This document shows, piece by piece, positions 14,879-21,577 of a stretch of DNA of 24,420 nt. The notes beneath the pieces are model-generated. The model did not search any database, had not been told where the DNA came from, and was given only the letters and a program-made list of their open reading frames with translations. This DNA comes from JANLTP01 sp031363055 (lineage in GTDB: Bacteria; Pseudomonadota; Gammaproteobacteria; Burkholderiales; Burkholderiaceae_E), in NCBI GenBank assembly GCA_031363055.1, contig JANLTP010000266.1, forward strand, positions 1-24,420, written 5' to 3'. A program made the position numbers and the translations under genes. Every line of letters starts with the position of its first letter. The first letter of the stretch is position 1.

Positions 14879-16147
14879 GTGTCCCGATTCGCTTCACTGC
14901 CTTATGAATACTTTGTTGGTTTACGTTATACCAGCGCCGGTAAGCGCTCGGGCCGACGCAATGGCTTTATTTCGTTCATTTCGACCTTGTCAGTGGCTGG
15001 AATTGCGCTCGGTGTTGCGGCGCTGATTGCCGTATTGTCGGTCATGAACGGCTTTCAAAAAGAAGTTCGCGACCGCATGTTGGGAGTACTTTCCCACATT
15101 GAAGTCTTCGCCGGCCGCCAACCATTGACCGATTGGAACAAGGTCCTGGACGATGCCAGGCGCAACCCCAGAGTACTGGCCGGTGCACCGTACGTCGCAG
15201 GCCAGGCCATGCTGACTCATGAAGACAGTGTGCGGGGTGTGCTGGTGCGCGGCGTCATGCCCGATCGCGAAGTCGACGTCACCGAATTCGCGCGGGTCAT
15301 GAAACAGGGGCGACTCGATGCGCTGAAGCCAGGCGAGTTCGGCGTTGCGATCGGCAAGGAGCTGGCCAACCAATTGTTGTTGGGCGTCGGCGACAAATTG
15401 ACCTTGATCGCACCCCAAGGGACTGTGACGCCCACGGGTGTGGTGCCACGTTTGCGGCAGTTCACGGTCATGGCCGTGTTCGAGTCCGGGCACTACGAAT
15501 ATGACAGTAACCTGGTGCTCATGCACTTGAGCGATGCAGCCAAACTGTTTCGCATCGACGGTGTCAGTGGCGTGCGTTTGAAAACATCGGCCATGTTGGC
15601 GGCGCCGGAAATTGCCAAAGAGCTGTCGCGTTCTCTTAGTGGTGATCTGTTCATCAGAGATTGGTCTTCTGAGAATCGCAACTGGTTCGCGGCAGTTCAA
15701 ATTGAAAAGCGGATGATGTTCATTATCTTGACGCTGATCATCGCCGTGGCGGCGTTTAATCTTGTGTCGATGCTGGTCATGACGGTGACCGATAAGCAGG
15801 CTGATATCGCGATCCTGCGCACCCTTGGCTCGTCGCCTGGAAGCATCATGAAAATTTTCATGGTGCAAGGCTCGGTGGTCGGCTTGCTCGGTACCTTCAT
15901 GGGCGTTGCGCTAGGTGTATTGCTGGCCCTGAACATCGGCTCAATCGTGGCTACGGTCGAACAGTTGTTCGGATTTCGGGTGCTGCCCAGTGGCGTTTAT
16001 TTCATCAGTCATTTGCCCAGTGACCTGCAACTCTCTGATGTCTGGACCATCGGAGCGGTGTCCTGTCTGATGGCCTTGCTCTCTACGCTTTATCCGAGTT
16101 GGCGTGCGTCCAAGGTACAACCGGCCGAGGCGTTGCGATACGAATGA
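14879..16147 (+). CDS. Lipoprotein-releasing ABC permease, LolC/LolE family
   Basis: This inner-membrane permease, with LolD, extracts outer-membrane lipoproteins and hands them to LolA. The N-terminus YEFVGL-like PYEYFVGLRY is followed by a first membrane helix (FISTLSVAGIALGVAALIAV), the periplasmic domain, and three C-terminal helices of the FtsX domain ending LYPSWRASKVQPAEALRYE. A hook-like loop, PQGTVTPTGVVPRLRQFTV, precedes VMAVFESGHYEYD. I chose GTG 14879 (422 residues, nearest the usual 400-415); the frame extends to GTG 14840 (435). Neither has a strong ribosome site. Only one LolC/E-type gene is present here, so it may be a LolF that works as a homodimer or have a partner elsewhere. 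Confidence 0.9.
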   Translation: MSRFASLPYEYFVGLRYTSAGKRSGRRNGFISFISTLSVAGIALGVAALIAVLSVMNGFQKEVRDRMLGVLSHIEVFAGRQPLTDWNKVLDDARRNPRVLAGAPYVAGQAMLTHEDSVRGVLVRGVMPDREVDVTEFARVMKQGRLDALKPGEFGVAIGKELANQLLLGVGDKLTLIAPQGTVTPTGVVPRLRQFTVMAVFESGHYEYDSNLVLMHLSDAAKLFRIDGVSGVRLKTSAMLAAPEIAKELSRSLSGDLFIRDWSSENRNWFAAVQIEKRMMFIILTLIIAVAAFNLVSMLVMTVTDKQADIAILRTLGSSPGSIMKIFMVQGSVVGLLGTFMGVALGVLLALNIGSIVATVEQLFGFRVLPSGVYFISHLPSDLQLSDVWTIGAVSCLMALLSTLYPSWRASKVQPAEALRYE

Positions 16148-16824
16148 GCGAATCCATTCTGGCTTGTCGTGACCTCGGCAAGACCTTCGGCGATGCGCAA
16201 GGCGCCATCGAAGTGCTGAGGGCGGTGACGCTCGACGTTGAAAAAGGCGATCTGCTGGCAATTGTTGGCGCCTCCGGCAGCGGCAAAAGTACCTTGCTGC
16301 ATCTGCTGGGTGGGCTCGATACGCCCAGTAAAGGCGAAGTCACGCTGCTGGGCAAACGTCTGGATCAGATGAACGAGGCGCAGCGCGGCGTGCAACGCAA
16401 TCAATCGCTGGGCTTCGTCTACCAGTTCCATCATTTACTGCCTGAATTCAGCGCGCTCGACAACGTGGCGATGCCCTTGTTGATCCGCAGAATGCCCTAT
16501 TCATCGGCCAAAGACCGGGCCAATGAATTGCTTAAATCGGTCGGTCTGGGCACGCGCGTGACCCATAGACCGGGAGAGTTATCCGGCGGTGAACGTCAGC
16601 GGGTTGCGCTGGCCCGATCACTGGTCAACGAGCCTCGTTGTGTGTTGGCCGACGAGCCAACAGGTAACCTCGATCGCCAAACGGCACGACAGATGTTTGA
16701 TCTGATGATCGGATTGAACGAGACCTTGCAGACCAGCTTTGTCATCGTCACTCACGATCTGGAGTTGGCCGCTAGAACCCGCCGTATTTTCACCCTGCGC
16801 GATGGGGTCCTGGAGGCGGCTTGA
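16144..16824 (+). CDS. lolD: Lipoprotein-releasing ABC ATPase LolD
   Basis: LolD is the cytosolic ATPase that powers LolC/E. The 226-residue product carries Walker A GASGSGKST (42-50), the Q-loop at Gln94 (VYQFHHLLPEF, a LolD hallmark), the ABC signature LSGGE (146-150), Walker B CVLADEPTGNLD (166-177) and the switch His204. The ATG overlaps the permease stop in ATGA, indicating translational coupling. An upstream in-frame extension to 16099 lies wholly within the permease gene and was rejected. Confidence 0.96.
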   Translation: MSESILACRDLGKTFGDAQGAIEVLRAVTLDVEKGDLLAIVGASGSGKSTLLHLLGGLDTPSKGEVTLLGKRLDQMNEAQRGVQRNQSLGFVYQFHHLLPEFSALDNVAMPLLIRRMPYSSAKDRANELLKSVGLGTRVTHRPGELSGGERQRVALARSLVNEPRCVLADEPTGNLDRQTARQMFDLMIGLNETLQTSFVIVTHDLELAARTRRIFTLRDGVLEAA

Positions 16825-16843
16825 CAATCTTGAGGCGTCGTAA

Positions 16844-16873
16844 CTTCATGTCGAATCTTTACCAGACATGAAG
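16844..16873. repeat. Perfect 9-bp inverted repeat between lolD and tatD-like gene
   Basis: CTTCATGTC (16844-16852) and GACATGAAG (16865-16873) are exact reverse complements with a 12-bp spacer. The right arm ends next to the AGGAG ribosome site of the following gene. As RNA it could form a stem near the ribosome site; as DNA it could be an operator. It has no following T tract, so it is not a standard terminator. Confidence 0.5.
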
Positions 16874-16889
16874 GCAGGAGTGTTCCGCC

Positions 16890-17684
16890 ATGCTGATCGA
16901 TAGTCACTGCCATATCGACGCGCCGGAGTTTGACGCCGACCGCGACGATGTGATCGCACGCAGTCTCGCGCTAGCGGTGCGTGCCTTCGTGCTGCCGTCC
17001 GTGGCGCGCGAAAATTTCGAGACGGTGATGCAGATTGCTGCGCGCCATCCGCAGGTGGTCTACGCGCTGGGCATCCACCCGCTTTATACCGATCGTGCCC
17101 AGGAATCTGACCTGCAGGCGCTGCGGCTGGCGATCGAGCAGAAACTTTCAGATCGGCAACTGATTGCCATTGGTGAGATTGGCCTGGATTTTTTCGTGCC
17201 CGGGTTGGACCGCGACCGGCAGCTTTACTTTTATGAACAGCAATTGCAAATAGCCCACGAGTTTGAATTGCCCGTGATCCTTCATGTGCGTCGTGCGCAG
17301 GATCAGATCTTGAAGTATTTGCGGCGCGCCCGATTATCCGGCGGTATCGCGCACGCATTCAATGGCAGTCAACAGCAAGCCGAGGCGTTTCTAAAGCTCA
17401 ATTTTGTGCTGGGGTTCGGTGGTGCCATGACCTTTTCAAGGGCCCTGCAGATTCGCCGCCTGGCGACGACCTTGCCGCCAGAGGCTCATGTGCTGGAGAC
17501 TGATGCGCCGGACATCTCGCCCAGTTGGCTGCATCCGGTTCGCAATACGCCGAGCGAGATTCCGCGCATTGCCGCCGTACTGGCCGAGCTGCGCGCTATC
17601 GACGTTGATCAATGCGCGACGGTGACGGCTACTAATCTCAAGCGCGTGCTGCCGAGACTGGAGGCGGCATTGCGCTTCAATTAG
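16890..17684 (+). CDS. TatD family metal-dependent hydrolase, YjjV type
   Basis: TatD-family proteins are TIM-barrel metal hydrolases with DNase or other phosphodiesterase activity. The 264-residue product has the metal ligands His6 and His8 (DSHCHID), Glu96 (GEIGLDFF), His132 (LHVRRAQD), His155 (IAHAFNGS) and Asp205 (LETDAPD). The DAPDISPSWL and FNGSQQQAEAF stretches resemble E. coli YjjV more than TatD itself. The ATG at 16890 has AGGAG about 9 bp upstream. It lies between lolD and comEC on the same strand; its in-cell substrate is unknown. Confidence 0.92.
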   Translation: MLIDSHCHIDAPEFDADRDDVIARSLALAVRAFVLPSVARENFETVMQIAARHPQVVYALGIHPLYTDRAQESDLQALRLAIEQKLSDRQLIAIGEIGLDFFVPGLDRDRQLYFYEQQLQIAHEFELPVILHVRRAQDQILKYLRRARLSGGIAHAFNGSQQQAEAFLKLNFVLGFGGAMTFSRALQIRRLATTLPPEAHVLETDAPDISPSWLHPVRNTPSEIPRIAAVLAELRAIDVDQCATVTATNLKRVLPRLEAALRFN

Positions 17685-17731
17685 GGCCTGTGTGCACTGA
17701 AGGACGGTAGTACGTGTTGCGCAGTATCCAT

Positions 17732-17769
17732 GAGGCATCGACCATCGGTCTGATGCCTCGTGCCGATGG
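17732..17769 (+). other. Two mutually exclusive stem-loops before comEC
   Basis: Stem A pairs GAGGCATC (17732-17739) with GATGCCTC (17752-17759); inside it ACC (17741-17743) can also pair with GGT (17747-17749). Stem B pairs CCATCGG (17742-17748) with CCGATGG (17763-17769). Both stems are perfect, and they share the 17742-17759 region so they cannot fold together. Stem B covers an in-frame ATG at 17766. The arrangement could switch translation or transcription of comEC, or be chance in GC-rich DNA. Confidence 0.35.
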
Positions 17770-17801
17770 CGGCTCGAGCGCCATTTCGGCATCATATTCG
17801 C

Positions 17802-20324
17802 ATGCACATGTTCAAGGGGATACTAAAGCCCGCCGCCGGCACTGCGGTTGGGTTGACCGCGACGTTGGCCTGTTGGTCTGCGCATCAGTTTGCTCAGTTG
17901 CTGAGCCCGACCGGCTGCGTCATTCTGCTGGCGATCGGTTTGAGCGTCCTGCTGCTCGGTGTCGTGCTGGCCCTTCGTATTCCAGGCCTGCTGTTGCTCG
18001 CAGCGATATTCACCGTGTTCTTCGCCAGCACCCATCTGCGTGCGCATTGGGCATTGTCTGAGCGGATCCATGCCGACGACGAAGGGCAAAACATTGAGGT
18101 CATAGGCATCGTTGAAGATCTGCCAACGGTTTTCGAGCACGGGGTCCGATTCGGTCTTCGAGTCGAGCGCTGTTTGAGTGAAAGCGTCAGTTGCCGGCCT
18201 GAGACGCTTTATCGACTGGGCTGGTACTACACGGGCGATCGGCGGGCAAAAAAACTAATCGCGTCGGTGCGACCCGGACGACGCCTGCAAGTTCAAGTTC
18301 GACTGAAGCAGGTTCATTCGCTGGCTAATCCGGGTCTGTTCGACGCAGAGCTTCGTGCACTGGAAGATGGTGTGGCCGCACGCGGATATGTCCGTAGCGC
18401 AACGGCTATCGATCGATCCAGATTGTCGCTGGCGCAAGCACTGAGCTATCCGATGATTCTGGTCAATCATGGTCGCTTTCAGCTCCGCGTGGCCATGCGC
18501 CAGGCTCTGCGAACCTCCAGCGAGATGAGTCGCGCGGTGATGGTCGCGCTGGTAGTTGGCGATCAGTCCGGCATTGGTGCCAGCGCTTGGGAAATGTTCA
18601 ATCGAACCGGCATCGGTCATCTGATCAGCATTTCAGGATTGCACATCACCATGCTGGCCGGACTCGCACACAAGGGCGTAACGCGAATCTGGCATTCGCA
18701 ACTTATCTTCCGATTGACCGGCTGGGTGTTGCCCCGAATCATTGCAACTCCGCTGGCCGCTCGAATAGCTGCGGTATCGGTGGCCTTTGGTTATAGCGCG
18801 CTGGCTGGCTGGGGCGTGCCTGCTCAGCGTACCTGCTGGATGCTGACGTTTGCGTTGTTGGCCAGTCTCGGTACTCGCGGCGCGGGCGCCTTGAATATCG
18901 TTGCGGCGGCGCTGCTGGCGGTATTGATGATCGATCCGTGGTCGGTGCTTGCCGCCGGATTCTGGCTATCCTTTGCGGCGGTAGCGGCGATCGTCTGGTA
19001 CGGATCCTCAGGGGCCGGCTCAGTGCCGCAACGCAGGCTCCTGCGCGGACTGTTCGATGCGTTACGTGCGCAATGGGCGGTGACTATTGCGTTGGTACCA
19101 CTCGGTGCGTTGTTCTTTGCGTCAGTGTCGTTGATCAGCCCGATTGCCAACAGTTTTGCCATTCCGGTGGTTTCCTTCATCGTCACGCCACTAGCGCTTG
19201 CTGGTGCGTTGTTGGTTCTGGTCTGGCCTTGGTTGGGCGGCTACTTTTTAAAATTTGCCGCCTGGTGTTTTGACGGTGTACTGTGGACGATGCAATTACT
19301 CGACCGTTTTGAGTACTCGGTCTGGATATTGCCCAATCCGGATTGGTTGGCGGTGTTGCTGAGCACCCTCGGTATTTTTATCCTGCTGTCGCGCGTGCTG
19401 CCGGGTCGCTTTTGGGGTGCGCTGAGCCTGTTGCCGGTGCTTGGCAAGCCCGCCTTGGCGCCGGCCGCCGACGAACTTTGGGTGACTGCAATTGATGTCG
19501 GCCAGGGGATGTCGGTATTGGTTGAAACCGCTGGTGGCCGGCTTTTGTATGACGCCGGTCCGGCGTATGGCAATGATAACGATGCCGGCCAGCGTGTCGT
19601 GGCGCCTTACTTGCGCGCGAGAGGCATCACGCGTATCGAGGCCCTGACCATTTCGCATAAGGATATCGATCATTCGGGCGGTGCGGCCAGTATTTTGCGC
19701 AGCGTCAAGGTCGATCGCCTGATCAGCTCCATGGCAGTGACCGAAGCGCTGGTTGAAAACGCCATCAATCGGAAGATTCCGTTCGAAGCCTGTGCTCGTG
19801 GCCAGGGCTGGCGCTGGGGCGACGTTCAATTCGAATGGCTGCATCCGGGCGAACTGCCGGTCCCTCGCGGCAAGTCCAGCAGCAACGCCAAGAGCTGTGT
19901 CCTGAAAGTCTCTTCGCCGGCCGGTTCGGCGCTGCTCGCCGGTGATATCGAGGCTGCGCAAGAGCGCCAACTGATCGCAGATTTGCCGGCCGATGCGATC
20001 AAGGCCGATGTTTTGCTGGCACCGCATCATGGCAGTAAAACCTCGTCCTCCGCAGATTTTCTGGCGGTGGTTGCGCCGTCACATGTCATTTTTCAACTCG
20101 GTTATCGCAATCGGTTCAAGCACCCCAATCCAACGATATGGCAGCGCTACAACGAGGGCCAGGCTGAGCTGTTGCGCTCCGATTGGCACGGTACCATTCA
20201 GATCAGATTTCGAATCGGTGATGTACCCAAGGTTGAGCGTTTTCGGGTCGATTCGCCGCGGTATTGGCGAATCTGTGTTGATCCCGAGCGCTGTGCGGCG
20301 CAACTATCCGGGACTCGGAAATGA
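17802..20324 (+). CDS. comEC: ComEC/Rec2 family DNA-uptake channel protein
   Basis: ComEC carries incoming single-stranded DNA across the inner membrane during natural transformation. The protein has N-terminal membrane helices with an OB-like DUF4131 domain (about 1-200), the multi-helix Competence domain (about 225-530; SISGLHITMLAGL is its hallmark) and a C-terminal metallo-beta-lactamase-like domain starting at AIDVGQGMSVLVE (about 563). The latter has SHKDIDHSGG (His619) and APHHGSKTSS, so the nuclease-type metal site looks intact. The ATG at 17802 gives 840 residues. In-frame alternatives are GTG 17760, ATG 17766 and ATG 17808; none has a clear ribosome site. It is convergent with the next gene. 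Confidence 0.92.
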   Translation: MHMFKGILKPAAGTAVGLTATLACWSAHQFAQLLSPTGCVILLAIGLSVLLLGVVLALRIPGLLLLAAIFTVFFASTHLRAHWALSERIHADDEGQNIEVIGIVEDLPTVFEHGVRFGLRVERCLSESVSCRPETLYRLGWYYTGDRRAKKLIASVRPGRRLQVQVRLKQVHSLANPGLFDAELRALEDGVAARGYVRSATAIDRSRLSLAQALSYPMILVNHGRFQLRVAMRQALRTSSEMSRAVMVALVVGDQSGIGASAWEMFNRTGIGHLISISGLHITMLAGLAHKGVTRIWHSQLIFRLTGWVLPRIIATPLAARIAAVSVAFGYSALAGWGVPAQRTCWMLTFALLASLGTRGAGALNIVAAALLAVLMIDPWSVLAAGFWLSFAAVAAIVWYGSSGAGSVPQRRLLRGLFDALRAQWAVTIALVPLGALFFASVSLISPIANSFAIPVVSFIVTPLALAGALLVLVWPWLGGYFLKFAAWCFDGVLWTMQLLDRFEYSVWILPNPDWLAVLLSTLGIFILLSRVLPGRFWGALSLLPVLGKPALAPAADELWVTAIDVGQGMSVLVETAGGRLLYDAGPAYGNDNDAGQRVVAPYLRARGITRIEALTISHKDIDHSGGAASILRSVKVDRLISSMAVTEALVENAINRKIPFEACARGQGWRWGDVQFEWLHPGELPVPRGKSSSNAKSCVLKVSSPAGSALLAGDIEAAQERQLIADLPADAIKADVLLAPHHGSKTSSSADFLAVVAPSHVIFQLGYRNRFKHPNPTIWQRYNEGQAELLRSDWHGTIQIRFRIGDVPKVERFRVDSPRYWRICVDPERCAAQLSGTRK

Positions 20325-20338
20325 TTCTGCAGAAGACC

Positions 20339-20382
20339 ATGCTCAATGACGCCGAACTAAATGCTCAATGACACTGAACCCA
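20339..20382. repeat. Tandem 22-bp direct repeat between comEC and the NlpC/P60 gene
   Basis: ATGCTCAATGACGCCGAAC (from 20339) and ATGCTCAATGACACTGAAC (from 20361) are adjacent 22-bp units matching at 18 of 22 positions. They fill most of the gap between the convergent stop codons. There is no clear terminator hairpin. Confidence 0.5.
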
Positions 20383-20383
20383 G

Positions 20384-21019
20384 TTAATGGTTCGAAATAA
20401 TGCTGTTGGCATCGGCAGGAAGTGGCGCATTAGCCCGTGGGATAAACGCCGGACTGGAGCGCGCAAGAATCAGTTGGTCAAGGCCAGCCCGGTCCTGAGC
20501 GTTAGATTGGCCGTTGGCCGAGACGCGTCGACCGCCTTCAAACCGTTGCGCCCAGTAGCGCGCCGACAGTGGCTCTATCCTGATGACATTACCGGTCGAT
20601 GGCGCATGAACAAAGCGGTCATCACCCAGATACAGACCGACGTGTGAAAACGGCCGCTGCAAGGTGTTAAAGAAGACCAAATCGCCGGGCATCAATCGAG
20701 TGCGATCGACAGCGACGCCGACGCTGCTCATCTCCTCGGTGGTCCGAGGCAGCCTCAATCCCAAGGCTTCCTGATAGACATGCCGAACAAAGCCGCTGCA
20801 ATCCAGTCCGCCGGCTGGTGTCGAGCCGCCGAATCGATATTCGACGCCCAGTAAACCCAGTGATCGAACAATCAGCTCGGCCGTATCGGCCTCACTCAGT
20901 GCGGGCGTGGCGGTTCGAGCTTGCGCCGGCCCGACCAAGGAATGGCCGACCGCCAGGCCAAGCGCCAGAAGAGGTGCCGGACAGAGCGCGCGAAGCACGG
21001 AAAAAATTGAATATCGCAA
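20384..21019 (-). CDS. Exported NlpC/P60 family cell-wall peptidase
   Basis: NlpC/P60 enzymes cleave peptide bonds in murein stem peptides. The catalytic Cys is in LDCSGFVRHVY, the catalytic His in FSHVGLYLG, and the third polar residue in FVHAPSTG; GDLVFFNT is also typical. An N-terminal signal sequence (LRALCPAPLLALGLAVGHSL, cleavage likely after AQA) indicates export to the periplasm. The start is unsettled. The frame opens at TTG 21037; I prefer TTG 21019 (211 residues, MRYSIFSVLRAL), which has AGGG about 9 bp upstream. GTG 20998 is also possible. The C-terminal tail after ISANGQ is low in conserved features. It diverges from the receiver-like gene. Confidence 0.85.
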   Translation of the reverse strand: MRYSIFSVLRALCPAPLLALGLAVGHSLVGPAQARTATPALSEADTAELIVRSLGLLGVEYRFGGSTPAGGLDCSGFVRHVYQEALGLRLPRTTEEMSSVGVAVDRTRLMPGDLVFFNTLQRPFSHVGLYLGDDRFVHAPSTGNVIRIEPLSARYWAQRFEGGRRVSANGQSNAQDRAGLDQLILARSSPAFIPRANAPLPADANSIISNH

Positions 21020-21144
21020 AGTAGGGCGCCCTGCCAAGAATTTCGATGGTCTGCGACGACCGCGTCGAACGCGTGAGCCGGATATACTTGATTCGCAACC
21101 TAGGAGAAAGCGGTCATTCTGTCAAAGACTCCGCAGCCGACATC

Positions 21145-21576
21145 ATGAATTTATTGACAACTACAACAGTTTTGCTGTGTACGGAGTCTGGCACGCTGTT
21201 TCGATCCTGGAACGCCGCGATCGGCCGATGGGTGCAGGTGTCGCAGGCGCGGGACTGCGAACAGGCGTTGGAGCGGGCGTTTCTCGATAACAGCTTGCTG
21301 CTTATCTTGCTCGACACAGACTGGTTGCAGTTCGATGGTGCCCGCTTGATTCGGCGATTACGCGGTGAGCCGCAAGAGCGCTTGGCCGACATGCCGATCT
21401 TTCTGATTGAGCAGTCGGGGCAGGCTTCTACCGCCGAATTGTGGCTGCGCGAGGGGGCCGATGGCGTGTTGTCCGCTCGCCACGAGCATCGCGCCCTTCG
21501 AGCACTGCTGAGTCGGTTATGCTCGCAACAAGAAAGATCGACCAGCCCAACCATGGCTGCTATCCCGGGAGAATAG
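21145..21576 (+). CDS. Degenerate response-regulator receiver domain protein
   Basis: The 143-residue product looks like a lone CheY-like receiver: beta strand TVLLCTE (8-14), the phosphoacceptor-like Asp57 in LLLILLDTDW, and GADGVLS before the last helix. It is degenerate: the acidic pair is T13/E14 rather than Asp-Asp, the switch Thr/Ser is Glu89 (LIEQ), and the conserved Lys is Ala111. It may therefore not be phosphorylated normally. ATG 21145 is my choice. The frame opens at 21046, but that part (MVCDDRVERV...) does not look receiver-like, and a -10-like TATACT (21083-21088) lies inside it. No output domain is present. Its TAG is one base from the prpE start. Confidence 0.7.
   Translation: MNLLTTTTVLLCTESGTLFRSWNAAIGRWVQVSQARDCEQALERAFLDNSLLLILLDTDWLQFDGARLIRRLRGEPQERLADMPIFLIEQSGQASTAELWLREGADGVLSARHEHRALRALLSRLCSQQERSTSPTMAAIPGE
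21567..21571 (+). promoter_or_regulatory. Ribosome binding site supporting the TTG start of prpE
   Basis: GGGAG lies inside the last codons of the receiver-like gene, 6 bp before TTG 21578. The strong site and correct spacing support an unusual TTG start, giving MTRLDDTVAQSLLHREAFWAE. Confidence 0.6.
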
Positions 21577-21577
21577 T

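Noticed and set aside
14990..15868. 292-codon minus-strand open frame rich in His, Gln and Arg
   Set aside because: It is antisense to the LolC/E-type permease, and its composition is typical of a shadow frame.
20325..20334. TTCTGCAGAA palindrome after comEC as a terminator
   Set aside because: A 10-bp palindrome with no loop and no T tract cannot form a terminator hairpin.
20907..21290. 127-codon plus-strand frame overlapping the NlpC/P60 start and the receiver-like gene
   Set aside because: It is Arg-rich, lacks any domain signature and conflicts with two better-supported genes.
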